Shown here: piece by piece, positions 1-5,363 of the stretch
How the letters are laid out: each line of letters opens with the position of its first letter
Numbering within the stretch: the stretch's first letter is position 1
NCBI GenBank assembly: GCA_016840645.1
Contig: JAEORY010000189.1
Coordinates: 1 to 7,368 of the forward strand
Length of the DNA: 7,368 nucleotides
Source: Candidatus Borrarchaeota archaeon
GTDB lineage: Archaea > Asgardarchaeota > Sifarchaeia > Borrarchaeales > Borrarchaeaceae
Direction of reading: 5' to 3'
Translations under genes and position numbers: made by a program
Notes under the pieces: model-generated
Database searches by the model: none
Seen by the model: only the letters and a program-made list of their open reading frames with translations
Told to the model about the DNA's origin: nothing

Positions 1-1
1 A

Positions 2-187
2 ACAACTACGATGCCAAAAATGCAAGAAGTTATTGAGGCGCTCGAAAAAGAAGACTTGCGTGATTCAGTAAAGGTGATGATAGGAGGGGCTCCAGTTACG
101 CAGGAATTTGCGGACAAGATCGGTGCAGATGGTTATGCTAAGGATGCGGAAGAAGCTATAAAATGGGCTAAAGAACTTGCCTCTTAA
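2..187 (+). CDS. Methylamine corrinoid protein, C-terminal end (partial; MtbC-like)
   Basis: Only the last 61 residues are present; the gene enters from the left edge and ends with TAA. The visible frame has the C-terminal half of a B12-binding Rossmann domain: TTMPKMQEVIEAL, then DSVKVMIGGAPVTQEFADKI, then GADGYAKDAEEAIKWAKEL. The IGGAPVT...F.D.IGADGYA pattern is the closing strand/helix of corrinoid proteins of the MtbC/MtmC/MttC family; the DXHXXG cobalt-ligand histidine motif would lie upstream, outside the window. In this family the protein is the cytoplasmic methyl carrier that accepts the methyl group from a methylamine methyltransferase on Co(I) and presents it to a second methyltransferase. 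Because the next gene is mtbB, the dimethylamine-specific partner MtbC is the likeliest identity, but the C-terminus alone cannot separate it from the mono- or trimethylamine paralogues. Confidence 0.9.
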   Translation, partial: TTTMPKMQEVIEALEKEDLRDSVKVMIGGAPVTQEFADKIGADGYAKDAEEAIKWAKELAS

Positions 188-206
188 GTAGCAATAAACT
201 GTAGGT

Positions 207-292
207 ATTTCTCTATTCTTATTTTCTTTTTTCGTTTTTCGAAGGATTTTCGCGTTTTTTATTCTGCTTTTTCAATATTTTCTATTCTCTAA
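207..292 (+). terminator. T-rich termination zone after the corrinoid gene
   Basis: Beginning 20 bases after the TAA, the plus strand carries repeated runs of T (for example at 227-232, 235-239, 255-260 and 268-272) with few other bases and no strong GC hairpin. Archaeal RNA polymerase terminates at such oligo-T tracts without a stable stem. This suggests that the corrinoid gene transcript can end here and that mtbB is at least partly transcribed from its own promoter downstream. Inferred from composition only. Confidence 0.5.
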
Positions 293-335
293 ACATCAGA
301 GGAAAGGTTTTTTAGGAGAGTCTGCTTTTACAAAT

Positions 336-346
336 GTTTAAAAAAT
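336..346 (+). promoter_or_regulatory. Probable TATA box for mtbB
   Basis: GTTTAAAAAAT matches the archaeal TATA element (TTTAWAWA-like). It sits about 40-50 bases before the TTG start, which would put transcription start near 365 and leave a short leader carrying the ribosome-binding site. It follows the T-rich zone, as expected for a separate transcription unit. An alternative is that the whole gap is a leader within an mtbC-mtbB transcript. Confidence 0.45.
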
Positions 347-372
347 TGACTAAAACAGAGAATCTTCTAGCT

Positions 373-379
373 AGGAGGT
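373..379 (+). promoter_or_regulatory. Ribosome-binding site fixing the TTG start of mtbB
   Basis: AGGAGGT is a full match to the archaeal anti-Shine-Dalgarno complement, with 6 bases between it and the TTG at 386. The in-frame ATG at 401 would lie 21 bases away, too far for this site, so the TTG is preferred. Confidence 0.8.
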
Positions 380-385
380 CAACTT

Positions 386-1789
386 TTGACTGAATTCACA
401 ATGCGTACTGGTACGGGAAAACCGTTATACATGTCTAAAGAACAAATTCGGTCAGACCTCGAAGACGGTGCAAACTGGGCTGCAACAAAAGCAAAGATAC
501 CAGAACTGTCAGCTAATGAAATAGATCATATCCTTGATATACTCATGAGGCCAGGAAGACAAATTGGAGTTGAACAAGGAAAAGGAATTGTTTTAACTAC
601 AGATGGCGGCACCACAAGATATACAGGCATTTGTAGATACTCAGCTTTGCCTGTATCAAGAGAACAGGCTGTGATAATCGGAGAACGTTTCATTGGTTTC
701 GATACGTTTGAAATTGGACACGCTGACTACAGTTTTAGACCAGTAAAAACAATTGCTATGGATGAGGCAACAGTAATTGAGAATACAGAACTTAACAGTG
801 TGATTCCAGTATTCTATGGAGCAATGCCTAACCTAGGAATCTATTTCCAATCGCAAGGTGGGAAATGGCCATCTCCTACGGATTTCATGAACAAAGGTAA
901 GATTGACGAGGCAAGAGAGGTTCAAGAGTCTGCTGCAGAAGATATGACTAATGACATAGTCTATGTAGCAAAAATCTTCGCGGAGACTGGTCTTGACGGT
1001 CTTGATATAGATACTACTGCTGCTGCTGGTGATGCAGATTTCTATGGAACTTTGAAAGCAATTGAGATAATAAAAAAGGAAACTGATTTAGCACTAGAGG
1101 TTGGCATGGCTGGCGAAAAAGTATTTGGATTGCATGCAGATCTTAAATATGATGGTGAACGATTAGCAGGTATGTGGCCACACCAACAAGGCTTGATGGT
1201 AGAAAAGGCAGGTGGAGATCTCTTTGGTGCTGTTGTAAATACAGATACAGGTAAATCTTGTCCGTGGAATTTAGCCCGTTCGATAACTTTTGTTAAGGAG
1301 GTTATGAAGACAGTCAGTATTCCGGTGCATCCTAACATGGGAATGGGTGTCGGTGGAATCCCTATGTGCGAAGTTATTCCAATGGATGTCGTCACTCGAT
1401 CTGGTGTTGCAATGGTAGAGCTTACTAATTGTGATGGCGTATAGGTTGGAACAGGAGACCCTGTCGGTATGGATTTGGCTTATCGGATGAGCATTGGAAT
1501 GGGAGGCATCGGCACAGCAGGTGATATAGTAGCACGCCTTCAAATGACTAAGAGAATGAAACTTAACACTGCCAAGGAATTTGTTGCTAAAAAATTAGGT
1601 GTTGATCAATTCACGCTTCACGATACTCTTCAAATGAGAGATCTTCGCGATGAACTTGAGCTTGGTTCTGTTACCGCACTTCCAGGAAAGGCCAAAGGTA
1701 TTGAGGCAAAAGCTAGAATTGCAGAACTGTTTGATATTAAAATCAATTCTGTGGAACGGCTTAAGAAAAAACTTTCTTTAGACTTTTAG
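386..1789 (+). CDS. mtbB: Dimethylamine:corrinoid methyltransferase MtbB with in-frame amber (pyrrolysine) codon
   Basis: MtbB removes one methyl group from dimethylamine and transfers it to the cobalt of its corrinoid protein, releasing monomethylamine; it acts in the cytoplasm. Two adjacent same-frame segments (352 and 114 codons) are separated only by TAG at 1442-1444. Read as Pyl353 they make one 467-residue protein, the size I recall for Methanosarcina MtbB, where Pyl lies at about the same position. Family blocks run on both sides of the amber codon: IPVFYGAMPNLGIY, DIDTTAAAGDADFYGTL, GMWPHQQ, NLARSITFVK, MGMGVGGIPM, then NCDGV-O-VGTGDP and AKEFVAKKLGVD. Pyl is the catalytic residue proposed to bind and orient the methylamine. 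The TTG start has AGGAGGT six bases upstream, and its extra residues (MTEFTMRTGTGK) match the recalled family N-terminus. The terminal stop is again TAG. The translation shown by a standard code would wrongly split or truncate this gene. Confidence 0.95.
1442..1444 (+). other. In-frame UAG decoded as pyrrolysine (Pyl353)
   Basis: TAG interrupts the mtbB frame between ...TNCDGV and VGTGDPVGM..., with conserved family sequence continuing without shift on both sides. In the MtbB family this is the site of pyrrolysine insertion by tRNA-Pyl(CUA) and PylS. The cell must therefore carry pylT/pylS and the pylBCD biosynthesis genes, none of which are in this window. Confidence 0.93.
1451..1464 (+). 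other. Small hairpin just after the amber codon (possible PYLIS-like element)
   Basis: ACAGG (1451-1455) can pair with CCTGT (1460-1464) around an AGAC loop, starting 7 bases after the UAG. A hairpin shortly downstream of the Pyl codon was described for mtmB as PYLIS. This one is short, and the bases also encode the conserved GTGDPV, so it may be coincidental. Confidence 0.2.
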
Positions 1790-1792
1790 CAT

Positions 1793-1879
1793 AGTGCTGG
1801 CAACGAAATCAACTGAAAGATCGGCAAGGCTTGATTGGGTTGATTTCAGATGGGCCCACCCCTGCAAGGGGTCAGCACA
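1793..1879 (+). ncRNA. Structured three-way-junction element in the mtbB 3' region
   Basis: Four bases after the mtbB stop the sequence can fold into three helices. P1 is GTGCTG (1794-1799) with CAGCAC (1873-1878), and can be extended by one G-U pair. P2 is GAAATCAAC (1805-1813) with GTTGATTTC (1839-1847), a perfect 9-bp stem whose 25-base interior can form a further stem, ATCGGC with GCTTGAT, with one bulge. P3 is ACCCCT (1858-1863) with AGGGGT (1867-1872) and a GCA loop. P1 and P3 abut without a gap, so they could stack. The segment is clearly more GC-rich than the flanking gaps. A T-rich stretch follows (1879-1901), so it could serve as a 3'-UTR structure or terminator for mtbB, a processed small RNA, or a mobile palindromic repeat. 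I do not recognise a known family; the strand is assigned because it lies in the mtbB transcript, but the complement folds almost as well. Confidence 0.5.
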
Positions 1880-1901
1880 TTTATTATTTCTGCCTATTTT
1901 T

Positions 1902-1922
1902 GAATAAAAAGATAGAAAAAAA
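1902..1922 (-). terminator. T-tract terminator of the sugar dehydrogenase gene
   Basis: On the minus strand, directly after the TAA of the sugar dehydrogenase gene, there is a T7 run, CTATC and a T5 run. This is a typical archaeal oligo-T terminator without a stem. It lies in the 133-base convergent gap shared with mtbB. Confidence 0.5.
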
Positions 1923-3944
1923 TTAAATCGCTTTTCTGCGCTTTAAAATCACAATTGCACCAATTAATGAGACTGCAACTCCTGCTCCTATCGCTCCAAA
2001 GAGATACAAATTTATGTTGGAAAGTAATGCCGTTTGTGTTTCACCTTCTACATAACTCGTGGTCGATGAACCAATGTTTACTCCACCTTCTCCTTCTACC
2101 TTTCCTGCGTATTCTGCAACAATCTGCACGTTGTTATCTGTGGAAACTGTCCATTCGGCAACTGCTTTACCGTTCTCGTCTGTTGTTACCTCAAATGTTT
2201 CAATCAAGTACCAATAGCGTACATCTATAGCATAAGATCTTACCTCAGACTGTAGAGAATTAGCTGTAGATGTGATTTCCTGCTCATAGATGTAGATGGT
2301 GATCTGTTCGCCCACAACAGGCGCACCATTATCTTTTGTAACGGTAGCAGTGATTTTAACAGATTCGCCAGTTTCTAAATTGCCATCTATTTTTAGAGTC
2401 ATTTGTGTTTCTTCTTCTATAACAAGGACTTGGCAAGTTGCACTGGTACTCTTCCAGGTTGAATCGCCTGCAAACTTTGCTGTGGCGGTATAACTGCCGT
2501 AGGTGTTTGGTGCCGTTACCATGATTTCAAATGTGCCGTTATTAACTGTGTATGTCTCGTATGACTCTCCTTCAAAAGTAATTGTGATGAGTTTTCCATT
2601 TAGATTTGAACTTATAGTTCCTGATAGAGTAACATTTTCTCCAGGCTTAACGCTATAATAATTTTCTAGAAAATCAAGACTGACACTCTTCTTGCTTGAT
2701 TCACCACCATCGCTGCTTCCATCACCACCACCGCCTCCACCGTTGCCATCGTCTGGAAAATCACATATACCATAAACAAGTGTATATATTTTCCCGCTAA
2801 TTTCACAGAGGTATTGTTCGTTATTCTCGTCAACTCCAAAGGATGTAATATCAAGATTTGTGTCGCATAATAGAGTATTGACAGGATTACTTGTGCCATT
2901 GTACTGGAGCGCCCAGATCTGACCATATTCAAAATCACCATAAATATATGAGCCATTCAATTCAGTAAATTTGGTGCCTCGGTAGACAAATCCACCGGTC
3001 ACAGAGTGACCTACATTGTGACCATATTCCCAGATTGGTAGTTCAAGGCCTGTTGTGTCGCATCCACTAGAAGAGGAATAACAGTGATTTCCCTCCATAA
3101 TATTCCAACCATAATTCTTACCCTTTTCAATAATATCGATTTCTTCCCATGAACCTTGTCCGACGTCTCCTGCCCATAGCCAGCCGGTCTCATTGTCAAA
3201 ACTAAATCGCCACGGGTTTCTTAAGCCATAAGCATAGATTTCATCTAAGCCACTGGGATTTCCTACAAAGTGGTTGTCATTGGGAATTCCATAGTTCTTT
3301 CCATTACTCGGATTGTCCACATCAATTCGGAGGATTGACCCCAGTAAGGTTAGTGGGTTTTGCCCGTTACCATCAGGGTCACCACTACCACCACCATCCC
3401 CAAGCGCAATGTATAGATAGTCATCAAGACCAAAACTTATTTGCCCACCATTATGATTGCTATGTGGCTGTAAAACTTCCAAGATGACAAGTTCACTATT
3501 CTTATCTGCTTTATTGGGGTCGCCAGCATCAACTTGATATCGAGCGATTACTGTTCGAACAGGGTCTGAAGCAGTATAATCTATATAGAAATAACCATTG
3601 TTTTCATAGTCTGGATGAAATGCAAGACCTAATAGTCCTAGTTCACCTCCAGATTTTACCCGGTCTGTGATATCAAGAAAAACTGTTTTACTGCTTACAG
3701 TCTTATTGTTTTCAAAAACGTATATAATCCCAGAAAGTTCTAGAACAAACAGTCTATCTGATCCGTCTCCTGCATTGTAAATACCAACAGGAAGATTAAA
3801 TGAGAGATTAGGAAATGCTTCCTCCACAGTAAAATTTACAGACTGTGCAGCTGCAAAAGGGGCAACCGATGATGTACCAATCTGACTTGCACCAAGAAGA
3901 ATTATAATAACAACGAAAACGAGAATTACTGGCTTCTTTTTCAT
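1923..3944 (-). CDS. Secreted, membrane-anchored PQQ-type aldose sugar dehydrogenase with Ig-like repeats
   Basis: This 673-residue protein would sit outside the cell and oxidise sugars or related alcohols, passing electrons to an unknown acceptor. A hydrophobic signal segment covers about residues 5-20, with probable cleavage near AAAQS (31-35). Residues 36-395 form a six-bladed propeller of the soluble glucose/sorbosone dehydrogenase family: GELGLLGLAFHPDY (100-113), HNGGQISFG (164-172), DYLYIALGDGGGSGDP (175-190), NPLTLLGSILRIDVD (196-210), YGLRNPWRFSFD (239-250), GDVGQGSWEEID (259-270). H164 and R242 match the family's catalytic base and PQQ-contact arginine by motif position. A Gly/Asp/Ser linker (398-420) leads to two Ig-like beta domains (about 420-508 and 513-625), then a transmembrane helix (645-666) and KRRKAI. 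Cysteines 288 and 295 may form a disulfide. The start is ATG at 3942-3944. The true substrate is not predictable; HHIP-like homologues without dehydrogenase activity also exist. Confidence 0.88.
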   Translation of the reverse strand: MKKKPVILVFVVIIILLGASQIGTSSVAPFAAAQSVNFTVEEAFPNLSFNLPVGIYNAGDGSDRLFVLELSGIIYVFENNKTVSSKTVFLDITDRVKSGGELGLLGLAFHPDYENNGYFYIDYTASDPVRTVIARYQVDAGDPNKADKNSELVILEVLQPHSNHNGGQISFGLDDYLYIALGDGGGSGDPDGNGQNPLTLLGSILRIDVDNPSNGKNYGIPNDNHFVGNPSGLDEIYAYGLRNPWRFSFDNETGWLWAGDVGQGSWEEIDIIEKGKNYGWNIMEGNHCYSSSSGCDTTGLELPIWEYGHNVGHSVTGGFVYRGTKFTELNGSYIYGDFEYGQIWALQYNGTSNPVNTLLCDTNLDITSFGVDENNEQYLCEISGKIYTLVYGICDFPDDGNGGGGGGDGSSDGGESSKKSVSLDFLENYYSVKPGENVTLSGTISSNLNGKLITITFEGESYETYTVNNGTFEIMVTAPNTYGSYTATAKFAGDSTWKSTSATCQVLVIEEETQMTLKIDGNLETGESVKITATVTKDNGAPVVGEQITIYIYEQEITSTANSLQSEVRSYAIDVRYWYLIETFEVTTDENGKAVAEWTVSTDNNVQIVAEYAGKVEGEGGVNIGSSTTSYVEGETQTALLSNINLYLFGAIGAGVAVSLIGAIVILKRRKAI
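2685..2753 (-). repeat. Low-complexity Gly/Asp/Ser linker (residues 398-420)
   Basis: The codons encode a stretch including six consecutive glycines between the propeller and the Ig-like part. It is a flexible spacer between the catalytic head and the wall-spanning stalk. Confidence 0.8.
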
Positions 3945-3983
3945 TATAATACCCTTTTAAGTACCTTTTCTTTAGTCCCTTTC

Positions 3984-4000
3984 TTTATATCTTTTTAAAA
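3984..4000 (-). promoter_or_regulatory. Probable promoter (TATA) of the sugar dehydrogenase gene
   Basis: Read on the minus strand this stretch is TTTTAAAAAGATATAAA, an A/T box 40-55 bases before the ATG at 3944. Either TTTTAAAAA or ATATAAA could be the TATA element. The ribosome-binding signal is weak: AAAGGGT (minus strand, 3951-3957) 6 bases before the ATG. The region is shared with the divergent OYE gene. Confidence 0.4.
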
Positions 4001-4048
4001 TTTACTAAATCGGCATTTCGGAGATTTACTCTATGATGAATTAGAATC

Positions 4049-4057
4049 ATTTAAAAA
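4049..4057 (+). promoter_or_regulatory. Probable TATA box of the OYE-family gene
   Basis: ATTTAAAAA is preceded by the purine-rich TTAGAATC, resembling BRE plus TATA. It predicts transcription start near 4080, just ahead of the Shine-Dalgarno at 4098. It faces away from the sugar dehydrogenase promoter about 50 bases to the left, so the two genes form a divergent pair that could share a regulator; no clear operator palindrome is seen. Confidence 0.4.
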
Positions 4058-4097
4058 CTTCAACGGATACATCTTGTGACTTAATTAAGAATCAAAA

Positions 4098-4103
4098 AGG
4101 AGT
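4098..4103 (+). promoter_or_regulatory. Ribosome-binding site for the TTG start at 4114
   Basis: AGGAGT lies 10 bases before the TTG. The nearby ATG at 4107 is out of frame, and no in-frame ATG occurs until residue 28, inside the conserved N-terminal block, so TTG is the start. Confidence 0.65.
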
Positions 4104-4113
4104 TAGATGATAC

Positions 4114-5193
4114 TTGTCAGAATTATTCGAATCTTATGATTTCTGTGGAATTAAACTAAAAAACAGATTCGTTCGATCAGCAACCAGTGAAAATATGGCT
4201 GAAGAAGGATTACCTTCCGAACAATTATTAAAAATATACGAAGAATTAGCTCGTGGTGAAATAGGGTTAATAATTACAAGTGCAATGCGACCTGACCGAA
4301 CTTGGACAAGAGGACCGCAACAAAAAAATATGATTATTGACCGAGATGATTCAATCTCAAATTTTCGAAAATTAACTGACCGTATTCATTCCTTTGGTTC
4401 AAAAGTAGCAGCACAGTTTGGCTCTTTTTTCGTGTATAATGGCGAACCTGTTGCCCCCTCAGTTGTACCATATGATTGGATTCCAGGCGCCACGCCTAGA
4501 GCTTTGGAAGTTGAAGAAATTAAAGAAATAGTTAATATTTATGGTGTTGCGGGAGAACGAGCCAAAAAAGCGGGTTTTGATGCTGTCCAAATACATGCAG
4601 CACATGGATATCCTCTTTATAGATTTCTTTCGCCCCTTTTTAATCAAAGAACAGATGAATATGGAGGTTCACCAGAAAACAGGGTTCGCGTCATAATAGA
4701 GATAGCTGCCGCAATAAGAGAACGAGCCGGAAGCGACTTTCCGGTTTTTGTTAAAATGGGCGTGGTAGATTTCTGTGAGGGAGGATTGACCAAAGAAGAT
4801 GGAGTAGACGTCGTAAAAGCTTTATCTCAAAACGGTATCTCTGCAATTGAAACTTCTGCTGGGACACCTGGTTCAGAAATGAATGCCCTCGGTGCAACAA
4901 ATAATTCTCAATGGACAGAAGGCTATTTATTGGATTATACAGCCGCTATAAAAGCAGAAGTGGATATACCCGTTATTCTAGTCGGTGGGCTTCGTGATTT
5001 AAGCATGATGGAAGATATTATCTCCCAAGGTGAAGCTGATTTAATTGCAATGAGTAGACCATTTATTATTGAGCCCCACCTCACCAAAAGATGGAAGGAG
5101 GATGAAGATCAAGAGCCCTCACATTGTATATCGTGCAATGGGTGTATGGATCTCTATATGGATGGAGAAACTGTTGAATGTATCATTGAATAA
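4114..5193 (+). CDS. Old Yellow Enzyme family FMN oxidoreductase with C-terminal Fe-S cysteine motif
   Basis: This is a cytoplasmic NAD(P)H:flavin ene-reductase-like enzyme of 359 residues with an FMN-binding TIM barrel. The opening LFESYDFCGIKLKNRFVRSAT (4-24), Q101, HAAHGY (161-166, with the substrate-binding His pair and the proton-donor-type Tyr), FLSPLFNQRTDEYGGSPENR (171-190), K214 and AMSRPFI (312-318, phosphate-binding Arg) are diagnostic. The end holds C338-X2-C341-X2-C344-X11-C356, matching the [4Fe-4S] motif of the 2,4-dienoyl-CoA reductase/trimethylamine dehydrogenase branch. Those relatives continue for about 300 residues with FAD/NAD domains; this one stops three residues after the last cysteine at a TAA, with no continuing frame, so it is a stand-alone barrel needing an external electron donor. 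The usual His two or three residues after Q101 is replaced (QFGSFF). The substrate is unknown. Upstream TATA and Shine-Dalgarno, and a T-rich tract downstream, suggest a single-gene unit. Confidence 0.88.
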   Translation: MSELFESYDFCGIKLKNRFVRSATSENMAEEGLPSEQLLKIYEELARGEIGLIITSAMRPDRTWTRGPQQKNMIIDRDDSISNFRKLTDRIHSFGSKVAAQFGSFFVYNGEPVAPSVVPYDWIPGATPRALEVEEIKEIVNIYGVAGERAKKAGFDAVQIHAAHGYPLYRFLSPLFNQRTDEYGGSPENRVRVIIEIAAAIRERAGSDFPVFVKMGVVDFCEGGLTKEDGVDVVKALSQNGISAIETSAGTPGSEMNALGATNNSQWTEGYLLDYTAAIKAEVDIPVILVGGLRDLSMMEDIISQGEADLIAMSRPFIIEPHLTKRWKEDEDQEPSHCISCNGCMDLYMDGETVECIIE

Positions 5194-5216
5194 CGTTTCT
5201 TAATTAGCTTCGGTTA

Positions 5217-5240
5217 GATTTTTTTCACTTTTTTCTTTTC
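5217..5240 (+). terminator. T-tract terminator after the OYE-family gene
   Basis: Three dense T runs (5220-5225, 5229-5234 and 5236-5239) begin about 25 bases past the TAA, typical of archaeal intrinsic termination. No stem is needed or seen. Confidence 0.55.
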
Positions 5241-5259
5241 ATGGCTAGATTTGTTTATG

Positions 5260-5278
5260 ATTCACTGGATAAGTGAAT
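5260..5278. repeat. Perfect 7-bp inverted repeat, possible operator
   Basis: ATTCACT (5260-5266) and AGTGAAT (5272-5278) flank GGATA. The centre lies about 30 bases upstream of the BRE/TATA of the next gene, where archaeal activators bind, and downstream of the OYE terminator. The 12-bp half-site spacing would suit a dimeric winged-helix regulator. It is not followed by T residues, so it is unlikely to be a terminator. No second copy is seen in the window. Confidence 0.4.
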
Positions 5279-5295
5279 GTTGGGGGGTCTACTTG

Positions 5296-5312
5296 CGGAG
5301 AAATTATAAAAA
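5296..5312 (+). promoter_or_regulatory. BRE/TATA promoter of the membrane protein gene
   Basis: GCGGAGAAA directly precedes TTATAAAAA (5304-5312), a good archaeal BRE-TATA pair and the best promoter in the window. Transcription should start near 5335, leaving a leader of about 30 bases. Confidence 0.6.
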
Positions 5313-5348
5313 GCATGAATATACCACCTGTAAAAAAATAATGTCTTT

Positions 5349-5357
5349 AGGATGTGA
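5349..5357 (+). promoter_or_regulatory. Ribosome-binding site supporting the GTG start at 5364
   Basis: AGGATGTGA differs at one base from the extended Shine-Dalgarno AGGAGGTGA and is 6 bases before the GTG. The alternative ATG at 5379 (residue 6) would be 21 bases away. Confidence 0.6.
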
Positions 5358-5363
5358 GTAGAA

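Noticed and set aside
401..403. ATG as the start of mtbB
   Set aside because: It is 21 bases from AGGAGGT, while the TTG at 386 is 6 bases away and gives an N-terminus of the family's length.
386..1444. mtbB as a truncated gene or pseudogene, with a second small gene at 1469-1789
   Set aside because: Both pieces are in one frame with no shift, family motifs continue across the TAG, the combined length equals the family length, and the TAG is at the known Pyl position.
1271..1543. Minus-strand open frame of 90 codons across the amber site (and another at 1042-1395)
   Set aside because: They are antisense to the strongly conserved mtbB sequence, with His/Cys-rich composition and no ribosome-binding site; they are shadows.
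1793..1879. The structured element as tRNA-Pyl or another tRNA
   Set aside because: There is no T-arm GTTCRANNC pattern, no CUA anticodon stem-loop and no 7-bp acceptor with CCA on either strand; the helix arrangement is a three-way junction.
1793..1879. The same element as an archaeal H/ACA guide RNA (ACA at 1877-1879)
   Set aside because: The ACA overlaps the closing stem, and neither a K-turn with tandem G-A pairs nor a convincing guide pocket can be drawn.
2666..2956. Minus-strand frame of 96 codons inside the sugar dehydrogenase gene (also 3011-3199, and plus-strand 1955-2230 and 2296-2493)
   Set aside because: They overlap a coherent multi-domain protein in another frame, and their products show no recognisable domain or start signals.
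4459..4647. Minus-strand short frame within the OYE gene (similar cases at 5772-5960 and 6780-6980)
   Set aside because: It is antisense to conserved OYE codons with no ribosome-binding site and low-complexity Ile/Asn/Phe product, typical of AT-rich shadows.
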